Origin: Bacteroidales bacterium
Lineage (GTDB): Bacteria > Bacteroidota > Bacteroidia > Bacteroidales > Muribaculaceae
Assembly: GCA_014800245.1 (NCBI GenBank)
Contig: JAAVGM010000001.1
Location: forward strand, 4,161-62,451
Length of the DNA: 58,291 nt
Direction of reading: 5' to 3'
In this document: one piece after another, positions 33,488 to 41,577 of the stretch
How positions within the stretch are numbered: position 1 is the first letter of the stretch
Layout of the letters: each line of letters starts with the position of its first letter
Position numbers and translations under genes: made by a program
The notes under the pieces: generated by a model
The model's input: only the letters and a program-made list of their open reading frames with translations
The model's database searches: none
Told to the model about the DNA's origin: nothing

Positions 33488-34768
33488 ATGATAAAAAGAA
33501 GAAGATTTTTAAACTTTATTTCAGCTGTATTTCTGCTGATGGGATTTTCGTGCCTCTCATCATGCAGTAGCGAAGATCCTGTGATTGATAATTCAGAGGA
33601 TATAAAGGATCAGGAAGAGATTGTTGCCACAGCGTATGAGCCCCTGTCTCTTTCTCCTGCCCAGGCAAAGACTTCCAAAGCTATGGAAGAATTCGCAAGT
33701 AAGTATCTTTTGACCGCCATTGAGACCGAGAAGAATGTTGATGGAAATGTGATCGTTTCTCCTATCGGCTTGGATATGATACTCACCATGCTTTCAAATG
33801 GTATGGATGAAAGTGCAATCAATGAACTTTGTAGAGTATTAGGTGTAAATGAAGGAGATCTCAATTCACTTTACACCTTGCTCAAGCAAAAATTTGCGGT
33901 GGCTGATAACCAAGTTGAATTCTCTTTGGCTAATTCACTTTGGGTGAATAATGGAGTAAATATCAATGAATCTTTCTCCAACTTACTCAAGGATTCCTTT
34001 GATGCCGAAACTTATTGCAGAGCATTGGCCACGGATAAAACAAAAACTGAAATCAACCAATGGTGCAGTTTGAAGACCAATGGAATGATACCTAACTTCC
34101 TGGAATCAAATCTGGATCCTAATACATTCCTATTCATTGTAAATGCTTTATATTTCAATGGGAAATGGTCGAAACCATTTGATAAAGCCAATACTAAAGA
34201 CGCTACTTTCACTTCGCTATCCGGCAAACCCCAGCAGGTGAAGATGATGAATTCAACCACCAATGTTTATTATTCCGAACTTAATGACGGAGGGGAAATC
34301 ATCAGCATACCTTATGGTAATGGTTCTTTCCTTCTTAATATCTATCTTCCGGCAGAAGGAGAAGATCTTCAGAATAGTTTGAGCAAAAATATTCAATTCT
34401 TGAGTAAAGGGGCATTCAACACTAAATGTGAATTAAGTATCCCTAAATTCACTTTAGCCTATAAGAATGAAAAGATTTTAGAGGTTATCGGTAAATTAGG
34501 GCTAAAATCAATCATGAGCGAAGGCCATCTTGATAACATCTATGAGAAGGCAAGGATTGACTATATTCAGCAATCCACTGCACTTGCCCTTTCAGAAGAA
34601 GGAGCTGTGGCAGCTGCTGTAACAGGCGGTGGAGTACTTAGCTCAAATATAGGAGAGGAAGAACCCCAAATTAAAAAAATTGTTATTGACCGTCCCTTCG
34701 CTTTCTCCATTACTGAGAAGGAATATGACATAACCTTGCTATCCGGAATAATTAAATCCATGGAGTAA
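33488..34768 (+). CDS. Serpin-family lipoprotein (protease inhibitor)
   Basis: A 426-residue serpin with lipoprotein signal (FISAVFLLMGFSCLSSCSSED), so likely anchored to the cell envelope. Serpin landmarks: NVIVSPIGLDMILTMLSNG, SLWVNNGVNINESF, FLFIVNALYFNGKWSKPF, VKMMNS, the hinge SEEGAVAAAVTGG and the C-terminal IDRPFAFSITEKEYDITLLSGII. The hinge with small residues indicates an inhibitory serpin able to insert its reactive loop. By counting 17 residues from the hinge Glu, the scissile bond falls near Ser-Ser-Asn, which would suit an elastase/subtilisin-like protease; this is inference. It is monocistronic, with promoter and terminator. Confidence 0.92.
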   Translation: MIKRRRFLNFISAVFLLMGFSCLSSCSSEDPVIDNSEDIKDQEEIVATAYEPLSLSPAQAKTSKAMEEFASKYLLTAIETEKNVDGNVIVSPIGLDMILTMLSNGMDESAINELCRVLGVNEGDLNSLYTLLKQKFAVADNQVEFSLANSLWVNNGVNINESFSNLLKDSFDAETYCRALATDKTKTEINQWCSLKTNGMIPNFLESNLDPNTFLFIVNALYFNGKWSKPFDKANTKDATFTSLSGKPQQVKMMNSTTNVYYSELNDGGEIISIPYGNGSFLLNIYLPAEGEDLQNSLSKNIQFLSKGAFNTKCELSIPKFTLAYKNEKILEVIGKLGLKSIMSEGHLDNIYEKARIDYIQQSTALALSEEGAVAAAVTGGGVLSSNIGEEEPQIKKIVIDRPFAFSITEKEYDITLLSGIIKSME

Positions 34769-34790
34769 GTTAAATTTAGTCGACATATTA

Positions 34791-34832
34791 AAACGGGTTG
34801 CTACCTTCACAATAGCAACCCGTTTTTTTTCT
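34791..34832 (+). terminator. Terminator between the serpin gene and mutL (probably bidirectional)
   Basis: Arms 34791-34803 and 34813-34825 (AAACGGG...CCCGTTT), 13 bp, loop of nine, followed by eight or more T. The A-run on the other side could serve convergent mutL transcription. Confidence 0.9.
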
Positions 34833-34857
34833 TTTATGTAATTTTTTTCACTTTAAA

Positions 34858-36801
34858 TCAAATCCCGAACATCTTATCGATCTTTTTCTCGTCAAGGATA
34901 CAAAACACGGGATTGCCCTCCGGGGTCAGACCCGGATCGGGAAGAGCAAAGAGCGAACTTAAAAGATGCTCCATCTCAATGGTGGAGAGATGCTGACCGC
35001 GCCGTATCGCAGAGGATCGGGCCATGACCAAGGCTATACGCTCTACTATTGAATTTTCTGTCACCTTCTCTTTACCATAATTTGCCGATTCTTCTGTCAC
35101 TGAGTCAAGAATCCGATGGATGATATCTGCCGGGCTTATATTCTTTAGCATGGAAGGAACCGCAGCAATGTTCCAACTGTTGCCACTCTCATATTCGAGC
35201 GCAAAACCCATCTTCCTAAGTTCATCTTCCACCTCCGATAAGGCCGCCCGCTGGCTTTCATCAAGAAGAATTGTCTCAGGAAACATTATCCCCTGCGACA
35301 CTACATTCATATTCTCCACCTTCCGGATATATTCTTCATACAGCACACGCACATGCGCCCTGTGCTGGTCAATGATCAGCAACCCGTTTTCAGAGGGACT
35401 GATAATATACTTATCTGCATACTGCATGCAGATAGGGGTCATACCATTCTTAAGATCCTCAGCTTCTTCCAATTCAAATCTGTCCTGAGAATCCATTAGT
35501 TTCTGATCGGATTCATCCCACTCCGGAGCTTTACCCCTCACACCCTCCGCAAATGAATCAGCAAGCGTTTTGGTCTTAGGAAACTCTGTGCCGGGACGTC
35601 CGCCAAAGAAGCCGGAGTTCTCCTTGTGTGTGGAATTCTTAAAAGAGTCGTAAAGGGATTCCCAATTGCGATCCACTCGCTCAGGGCGATAACTGTCTGT
35701 GACAAAAGGATTATAATCCCCCCTCACCTCCAGCACCGGAGCTTCAGGTGCCTCCCCGTCTTTCAAAGGCTGCACGGGAAGCGCATCTGTCTCAAAATCT
35801 ATGGAAGGAACTGCCGAGAATTTACCCAACGCCGCCTTGATTGTGGCGGTAAGTATAGGCCATATCTGCTGCTCGTATTCAAATTTTATCTCATTCTTCG
35901 TAGGGTGGATATTCACATCTATTGTCTGAGGATCGACAGTGAATTTTATGAAATAGCAGGGCTGGGTGTCTGCCGCTATCAGATTCTCAAAACATGACAT
36001 CACACCTTTATGAAAATAGGGATGACGCATATGGCGCCCGTTCACGAAGAAAAATTGCAACGGATTCCTTCTTCTCGCAAACTCCGGCCGGGAAATAAAG
36101 CCTTCGATTTTGACAAGCGAAGTATCCACATTCACCGGAAGCAATTGCATATTGATACTATTCTTCCAGATATCGGCAATCCTCTGTTTCAGGGTTCCTG
36201 CACGCAGATCAATCTCGCGGTTTCCCGTGTCGATATGCAAGCGTATCTTATTATTGATCAGAGCGAGTCTTTCAAATTCACGCATGATATTCGAAAGCTC
36301 TACACTGTCTGATTTAAGGAATTTACGACGCGCAGGAACATTGAAGAATAGACGCTTCACAGTGAATACAGTTCCCTTCTCACTCATCACCGGCTCTTGT
36401 GAAATAACTTTCGAGCCCTCGATAAGCAATTTAGTTCCCATCGACGCATCAGCCGTGCGAGTGCGTATCTCCACCTCGGAAATTGCACATATGGAAGGGA
36501 GTGCCTCCCCCCGGAATCCCATCGTGGTCAGGGCAAAGAGATCGTCGGCTGAGCGAATCTTGGATGTGGCGTGGCGTTCGAACGCCATACGTGCATCCGT
36601 CTCCGACATTCCGCAACCATTATCGATCACCTGAATCATCGTCTTCCCGGCATCCCTGACAACAATGCGGATATCAGTGGCGCCTGCATCCACAGCATTC
36701 TCCACCAACTCCTTTATCACGGAAGCCGGACGCTGGATCACCTCCCCTGCCGCTATCTGATTTGCCACGGAATCAGGCAAAAGTCTTATCACATCACTCA
36801 T
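34858..36801 (-). CDS. mutL: DNA mismatch repair protein MutL
   Basis: A 647-residue GHKL ATPase that couples MutS to later repair steps. The ATPase motifs are present: ELVENAVDAGA (29-41), DNGCGM (60-65), TMGFRGEAL (93-101), and KGTVFTVKRLFFNVPAR. A linker of low conservation (about 335-455) precedes the dimerisation domain. The metal-binding motif expected of endonuclease-type MutL, DQHA-xx-E-xxxx-E, reads DQHRAHVRVLYEE (478-490), lacking the first Glu; the CPHGRP motif appears replaced by LTPEGNPVF. So the nuclease may be inactive or altered. It is the last gene of an envelope cluster. Confidence 0.95.
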   Translation of the reverse strand: MSDVIRLLPDSVANQIAAGEVIQRPASVIKELVENAVDAGATDIRIVVRDAGKTMIQVIDNGCGMSETDARMAFERHATSKIRSADDLFALTTMGFRGEALPSICAISEVEIRTRTADASMGTKLLIEGSKVISQEPVMSEKGTVFTVKRLFFNVPARRKFLKSDSVELSNIMREFERLALINNKIRLHIDTGNREIDLRAGTLKQRIADIWKNSINMQLLPVNVDTSLVKIEGFISRPEFARRRNPLQFFFVNGRHMRHPYFHKGVMSCFENLIAADTQPCYFIKFTVDPQTIDVNIHPTKNEIKFEYEQQIWPILTATIKAALGKFSAVPSIDFETDALPVQPLKDGEAPEAPVLEVRGDYNPFVTDSYRPERVDRNWESLYDSFKNSTHKENSGFFGGRPGTEFPKTKTLADSFAEGVRGKAPEWDESDQKLMDSQDRFELEEAEDLKNGMTPICMQYADKYIISPSENGLLIIDQHRAHVRVLYEEYIRKVENMNVVSQGIMFPETILLDESQRAALSEVEDELRKMGFALEYESGNSWNIAAVPSMLKNISPADIIHRILDSVTEESANYGKEKVTENSIVERIALVMARSSAIRRGQHLSTIEMEHLLSSLFALPDPGLTPEGNPVFCILDEKKIDKMFGI

Positions 36802-36863
36802 ATTTCCCTTATAATCTATTCCTTATTTCCCTGATTAATCTATGTTGAACCCTCAGATTAATC
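36801..36863. repeat. ~23-bp tandem repeats forming the mutL leader
   Basis: Units start at about 36801, 36824 and 36847. The first two match at about 18 of 20 positions (TATTTCCCT...AATCTAT); the third is degenerate but repeats GATTAATC (36833-36840, 36856-36863). The mutL start codon is the first base of the array, so the A/G-rich pre-start region is duplicated. Confidence 0.7.
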
Positions 36864-36880
36864 AATAATAATCCCAACAT

Positions 36881-39085
36881 TTATTGCCCGAAATATTCTA
36901 TAAGTTCGTCGGGGACGTCTCCGAGCTCGTCATCCCATGTTACGCGATCCCCATACCATCGTCTTCTCGGACGCAGGAGTTCGAGCCATTTGAAACCCTG
37001 AAGATATTTATCCTCATTCTTTTTCACCAAGAAAAGCGGAGATACAGTCCCGTCAACGTCGGGCCACATCTTGATTTTCTTCATCTCCTTCCCATCCATA
37101 TCCACCGTGAGATAGCTGCTCTCGGCATGGACAAGCTTATTATATGTAGAGTCGTTTTCCATCGGGAGGAAGATGGTCTCTACGTTCCCATTCACTATTA
37201 GATGATCAAGCTGACTATCGCGCAGCAAAGCTTTGATCTCCGACCCGGAAAGCTGATTATAAAAATCTTCATCAATATGCTCAATCACCATTCCGCCTGC
37301 CGGAAGATGAGCCCAATCGGCAACAGAGTCAATAAGGTGAACCTTTATTGTATCACCGAATATCTGACGTTCTTCGCTCCATACCACAGGTTTTCGCTGC
37401 ATATAGAGCATTGAGTCATACTGATGATAGAGAATCGTATCGGCTATCCCTTGCAGGTCGCTTTTGAAGAAACGGGCCTTCCCTATCGCTTTGGCGGCAT
37501 GATAATTTTTATCCACCATAAATGCCGAATCTCTCCCAAGCTTGTCAAGCTTGGGACGCATCATCTCTATGGAATCCCTGACACGTGCAGCCTCAGCCAA
37601 AGCTAAGGAATCAAGGGGGAGAGGAATGGAATTATCTGAATTATCTGAATTATCTGAATTATCCGACTCTTCCAATATCTCGGATTCCTCCAATATTTCC
37701 GAATTTTCCAATTGCTCTGATTCTTCCGATATCTCTGTTTTTTCCGGTTCCTCAGATTTTACCGAAGAAGGATCTCTTCTGAAGGCCCATTCCGGCACCC
37801 CATCCATTCCAAGAAGCTTCACTGCCTCTCCCGGATTCATCACATAATGAGGGAGCAGAAGAAGGCTCTCCACCATCACATCCACCATCTCCGAAATAGA
37901 TCCGTAGGCCTGCAGACGCTCGCGAGTGGCCTTGTCCCAATTATGATTCAGACTGTCGGGCCATACCTTCTCTGTGCGCTGGAACGTAAGAATAGTGTCG
38001 GCGCGAAGGAATAACGTATCCGGACGAGAATACTCGATGAGAAGAGGATAATCAGTGGCCATAGCCTCCTGCAAGAGATCGTTATACATTCCGAAACCTC
38101 CTACAAGCTGCATCTTCCTTGCAGTGTCTGTCAACACCATCGGGCGCGGACGTCTGTTGGGATTGCGGAACATATAAGCCTCGCTTAGATGCCGAAGCTT
38201 GTCATAAATCAAAGAGTCTCCCTCAAGCGTCACCACATTCCCCGCCGAATCACGGTGAAGAATAGTGGATCGCGCAGTGAGAGTGGCATTATCCGTCTTG
38301 GTGTTATACCATCCTTGAGTGGTGATGATCGTATCATTCTCCCCCTCTATCAAGGTTTCGGTATTGATATCCGCCACTGCGGTCTCAGTGTTATAGGTAA
38401 GTTCTTCAGTGAAGAGCTTATAGCCATCTTTATTATTTACCAAGACTACATCTCCACGGAAATCTGCGATTTTAGTGGAGGGTGAATATTGTCCATATTG
38501 AGAAGTGAGTGTATTGACTCCATCCACGAGTTTACCGCCGACATTATACCATCCTAAATCCTGAACCAAATCATAGTCGAGACTGTCGGTGGTGAGTGTG
38601 ACCGACCGATTCATCATTATTACCTCACTCTGCGACGGACCTTTCACCAAAATGGCATGGCGCATCATTCCGTCGTAGAAAAGCTTATCCGCATAAACAA
38701 ACAGAGTGTCGCCTTGCTTCATCAGCACATGACCAAAGGCATCCATCGAATTGCGCGTAGGCCAATAATAAGCCGAATCGCAATACATGAACATACCTCC
38801 CTGACGAAACTCCACTGATCCTTTCACAATCTGACGCTCTTCCATCTCATGAGGAGGGCGATAGAGAGAATCGGCATGCTCCAAGAACACCTTGTCATCC
38901 TGATATCGATTCTCTTTCGGGATAGTGGGTTTAAGCGGCTTCTTGGGTTCGGGACGAGTATAAGTTTCTTTTAGCTCTTTCTTCTGCTGATTTGCTTTCT
39001 GCTGGGCACTAACTATGGAATACATTCCTGACAATAATATTATTGCCAGGAATGTCATTATAAATTGCGGTGTTTTCCTCAACAT
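36881..39085 (-). CDS. OstA-like outer-membrane/LPS transport protein
   Basis: A 734-residue exported protein with signal peptide (MTFLAIILLSGMYSIVSAQQ). The N-terminal half shows repeated OstA/LptA-type beta-jellyroll strands (GSVEFRQGGMFMYCDSAYYW, FGHVLMKQGDTLFVYADKLFYDG, MNRSVTLTTDSLDYDL, NTETLIEGENDTIITTQGWYNT), typical of Bacteroidetes OstA-like proteins that likely act in lipopolysaccharide transport across the periplasm. The C-terminal third contains another such segment (GTVSPLFLVKKNEDKYL) and no complete LptD barrel. A Ser/Glu/Asp/Asn-rich low-complexity linker (about residues 445-495) contains repeats. It lies between mutL and SurA-like genes. Confidence 0.85.
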   Translation of the reverse strand: MLRKTPQFIMTFLAIILLSGMYSIVSAQQKANQQKKELKETYTRPEPKKPLKPTIPKENRYQDDKVFLEHADSLYRPPHEMEERQIVKGSVEFRQGGMFMYCDSAYYWPTRNSMDAFGHVLMKQGDTLFVYADKLFYDGMMRHAILVKGPSQSEVIMMNRSVTLTTDSLDYDLVQDLGWYNVGGKLVDGVNTLTSQYGQYSPSTKIADFRGDVVLVNNKDGYKLFTEELTYNTETAVADINTETLIEGENDTIITTQGWYNTKTDNATLTARSTILHRDSAGNVVTLEGDSLIYDKLRHLSEAYMFRNPNRRPRPMVLTDTARKMQLVGGFGMYNDLLQEAMATDYPLLIEYSRPDTLFLRADTILTFQRTEKVWPDSLNHNWDKATRERLQAYGSISEMVDVMVESLLLLPHYVMNPGEAVKLLGMDGVPEWAFRRDPSSVKSEEPEKTEISEESEQLENSEILEESEILEESDNSDNSDNSDNSIPLPLDSLALAEAARVRDSIEMMRPKLDKLGRDSAFMVDKNYHAAKAIGKARFFKSDLQGIADTILYHQYDSMLYMQRKPVVWSEERQIFGDTIKVHLIDSVADWAHLPAGGMVIEHIDEDFYNQLSGSEIKALLRDSQLDHLIVNGNVETIFLPMENDSTYNKLVHAESSYLTVDMDGKEMKKIKMWPDVDGTVSPLFLVKKNEDKYLQGFKWLELLRPRRRWYGDRVTWDDELGDVPDELIEYFGQ
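37629..37664 (-). repeat. 9-bp microsatellite in the OstA-like gene
   Basis: Four consecutive copies of GAATTATCT on the plus strand encode (Asp-Asn-Ser)4 on the minus strand. Upstream in the gene (37665-37745) the same linker is built from degenerate Glu-Glu-Ser-Glu-Ile-Leu repeats. Changes in copy number keep the frame. Confidence 0.95.
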
Positions 39086-39148
39086 GATTTATCTAATGAA
39101 TACACACTCTGTCGTTTTGTGGCCGGAGCCTATATCGGAATAGAGATC

Positions 39149-40504
39149 CTACTTCACCCAACCATCATAGGTGAATTCGCAGGCATCCCAACCCTCTCCG
39201 ATTTTGACATAAGTGGTCTTGATTTTATTCTCCACCCAATCTTTAAGAATCTCATTCTTATGATTGGCCTCATACATCTGCTTCATAAGATTGAAATCGT
39301 CGGCAAGAGTGGCCTTATGTCCGGGGATGCGTGAAGTGAGCTTTACAAGCACCACCACATCCTTATTTTTTGCAGCATCTTTCATCACGAATGCATCTGA
39401 GAGTTCGCCCGGCTCCATATGTTCTATTCGGCGAGCAATCTCCGGAGGGAGCTGCGACATCTCGAATCGCGAACTTCCTGTCTGAGGATTCATCATCACC
39501 CCTTTGTTGTTCTTTGTATCCTTATCCTGCGACACAAACAGAGCTGCATCCTCAAATGAATATTTATCTGCAAGAATCTCTTTTCTGAGAGAGTCGAGGC
39601 GCACACGTGCTGTTTCAAGATCCTTTTCATTCACTTTCGGAGTGAGGAGTATGTGGCGGAAATTAGCCTGATCCCCTCTCTTCTCAATAAGCTGAATGAT
39701 ATGATAGCCATACTCTGTCTCCACGATTCTCGAAACCTTATTGGGGTCGTTGAGATTGAAGGCTACATTGGCAAATTCAGGGACATAACGCGAACGGCCT
39801 GCAAAACCGAGTTCGCCGCCCTGCGAAGCGGATCCATCCTCGGAATAGAGGATAGCAAGAGTGGAAAACGGGATCTCCCCCTTGTTGACACGATCAGCAT
39901 AATCGCGGAGACGGGCCTTCACATCCTCTATCTCCTCCTGAGGAATCACAGGATTTATCTTGATGATCTGAGCCTCCACCTGCAGAGGCACATAAGGGAT
40001 TGAATCTTCAGGCAAAGAGGAATAGAATTTCCTCACATCATTAGGAGTGGCCTTCACATCTTTTGTGAGCTGATTCTGCACCATATTGATCACATATTGA
40101 TTGCGGATCATATCCACCATCTGCTCTCTAAGGGTACTGTAGGGCTTATTGAAATACTGCTCCACCTTCTCCTTAGATCCAAGGTTATTGACAAACATCT
40201 GCATTCTTGCCTCAGCCTCATTCTGCACTGTTCCTTCGCCGGCTTCTATAGTGTCGAGCTTGGCCTGATGCAGATATAGCTTCTCCACTGCAATCTGTTC
40301 GGGAATCACACAATAGGGATCGCCGGTGATGGCTCTCCCTTCCTGGCGCATCTGAACATACTGCTCCTCGATTTCGGAGCGGAAAATCGGTTCGTCGCCC
40401 ACAATCCAGGCAACCTCATCGACTACATTCTTCTTTATCGGAGCCGCCACCATGCACAATGCAGCAAAGACAGCGGGAATCATCCATAATTTCTTGAGAT
40501 TCAC
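39149..40504 (-). CDS. surA: SurA-like periplasmic peptidyl-prolyl isomerase
   Basis: A 451-residue exported chaperone that escorts outer-membrane proteins. It starts at a GTG (40502-40504), giving a good signal peptide (NLKKLWMIPAVFAALCMVAAP); ATG codon 8 is an alternative. The SurA N-terminal domain follows (VAWIVGDEPIFRSEIEEQY, EQIAVEKLYLHQAKLD). A first parvulin domain at about residues 170-275 (SEDGSASQGGELGFAGRSRYVPEF, VETEYGYHIIQLIEKRG) is intact; a second region (NFRHILLTPKV, PGELSDAFVM) is degenerate. It is 41 bp from the lipoprotein gene upstream. Confidence 0.9.
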   Translation of the reverse strand: MNLKKLWMIPAVFAALCMVAAPIKKNVVDEVAWIVGDEPIFRSEIEEQYVQMRQEGRAITGDPYCVIPEQIAVEKLYLHQAKLDTIEAGEGTVQNEAEARMQMFVNNLGSKEKVEQYFNKPYSTLREQMVDMIRNQYVINMVQNQLTKDVKATPNDVRKFYSSLPEDSIPYVPLQVEAQIIKINPVIPQEEIEDVKARLRDYADRVNKGEIPFSTLAILYSEDGSASQGGELGFAGRSRYVPEFANVAFNLNDPNKVSRIVETEYGYHIIQLIEKRGDQANFRHILLTPKVNEKDLETARVRLDSLRKEILADKYSFEDAALFVSQDKDTKNNKGVMMNPQTGSSRFEMSQLPPEIARRIEHMEPGELSDAFVMKDAAKNKDVVVLVKLTSRIPGHKATLADDFNLMKQMYEANHKNEILKDWVENKIKTTYVKIGEGWDACEFTYDGWVK

Positions 40505-40545
40505 TATTTATCTTTTATTTTTATTTACAAAATCAATTTCCAGTC

Positions 40546-41430
40546 TCACAAATTCTTGAACAGATCATATTTCCCTCGTTTCAGCGTTCCTTCCCGCAGG
40601 GCTTTAATATAGATCTGTCGTTTTAATCCTGCCATATACTCCCCCTTTTTGCGGTCGGAAAGCATCTCGCTTATTTTTCTGAGGGCAAATTCCTTCGGCA
40701 TCACCTTTCCGCTTCCAACAAAATCAGTGACATGGAGAATATATACCGATCCTCCTCTGACCGTTTCGAAATCGGGATGCTTCATGAGAAATGTGTCGGC
40801 ATTCTCCACTCTGACCGGAATCTGGCGAGAAAGAGCGTCCCATTCCACCCATCGGTCGGTGAAATATTCATATCCCGTGGCCTCCCGCAGCCCCCTCTTT
40901 TCAAGCTTATCGATATCTTCCGCACTCCCGGAAGATATCCATTTCCTGATGTTGTCAAGCTCCGGATCCTTCTCTGATGTGCGGATATATATCCCTTTAA
41001 GCAGCGGTTGCTTAAGTATCATGCTGTCGCCATTCTGACGATAATATTCCTCCGCCACGCTCCCATTCACATCAGAAGGAGCGTTATCCCCCATTTTACG
41101 AAGATATTCCTCTACAATGAGACGGTTACGATAGTTGGCCGTCAACCGATTGATTCGTTCAATATCCACGATATTCTCTTTTGCCACTCCCTCCAGCACG
41201 CGGGTTTCTATCCAATCCTCAACTATCCGATCGAACATCTCCGCACTATCTTCCGGAGTCAAGCCGTAAGGAATAAGAATCTCTACATCGTTGACATAAA
41301 GCGAAGAGTCGCCCACTGTTACAAGGATGTCGCCCTCACCCTCTGCTTCCTGATGCTTTTTCGAACAAGAGGACGCAGCGAGAATCAGCAATGATGCAAT
41401 CAGCGATACTACTCCTTTTACTATACTCAT
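40546..41430 (-). CDS. SurA-N-like periplasmic lipoprotein
   Basis: A 294-residue lipoprotein starting at MSIVKGVVSLIASLLILAA with lipobox ASSCSKK. The frame extends 13 codons upstream, but that segment overlaps an AT-rich promoter-like region and would spoil the signal peptide. The mature part resembles the N-terminal helical domain of SurA/PpiD (ILVTVGDSSLYVNDVEILIP, MFDRIVEDWIETRVLEGVAKEN) but lacks a recognisable parvulin domain; it ends in a helical C-terminus. It probably works with the adjacent SurA-like proteins on outer-membrane protein assembly. A -7 box TAAATTTG is at 41467-41474. Confidence 0.75.
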   Translation of the reverse strand: MSIVKGVVSLIASLLILAASSCSKKHQEAEGEGDILVTVGDSSLYVNDVEILIPYGLTPEDSAEMFDRIVEDWIETRVLEGVAKENIVDIERINRLTANYRNRLIVEEYLRKMGDNAPSDVNGSVAEEYYRQNGDSMILKQPLLKGIYIRTSEKDPELDNIRKWISSGSAEDIDKLEKRGLREATGYEYFTDRWVEWDALSRQIPVRVENADTFLMKHPDFETVRGGSVYILHVTDFVGSGKVMPKEFALRKISEMLSDRKKGEYMAGLKRQIYIKALREGTLKRGKYDLFKNL

Positions 41431-41520
41431 CCTTAAATTATACTCATTATACGGACTTATAATTTGCAAATTTAATGATTTTTTCCGACATAGGATAAAA
41501 ATAAAGCTGTCTCTAAGCTA

Positions 41521-41566
41521 AAAAAGCGAGGGAGGAAGTAAATTTTCACTTCCTCCCTCGCTTTTT
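41521..41566 (-). terminator. Terminator after the PpiD-like gene
   Basis: A perfect 19-bp stem (41521-41539 with 41548-41566), loop of eight, with AAAAA/TTTTT at the base, so it works in either direction. It separates the PpiD-like gene from the downstream lipoprotein-surA-ostA-mutL cluster. Confidence 0.93.
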
Positions 41567-41577
41567 ATATGAAAATT

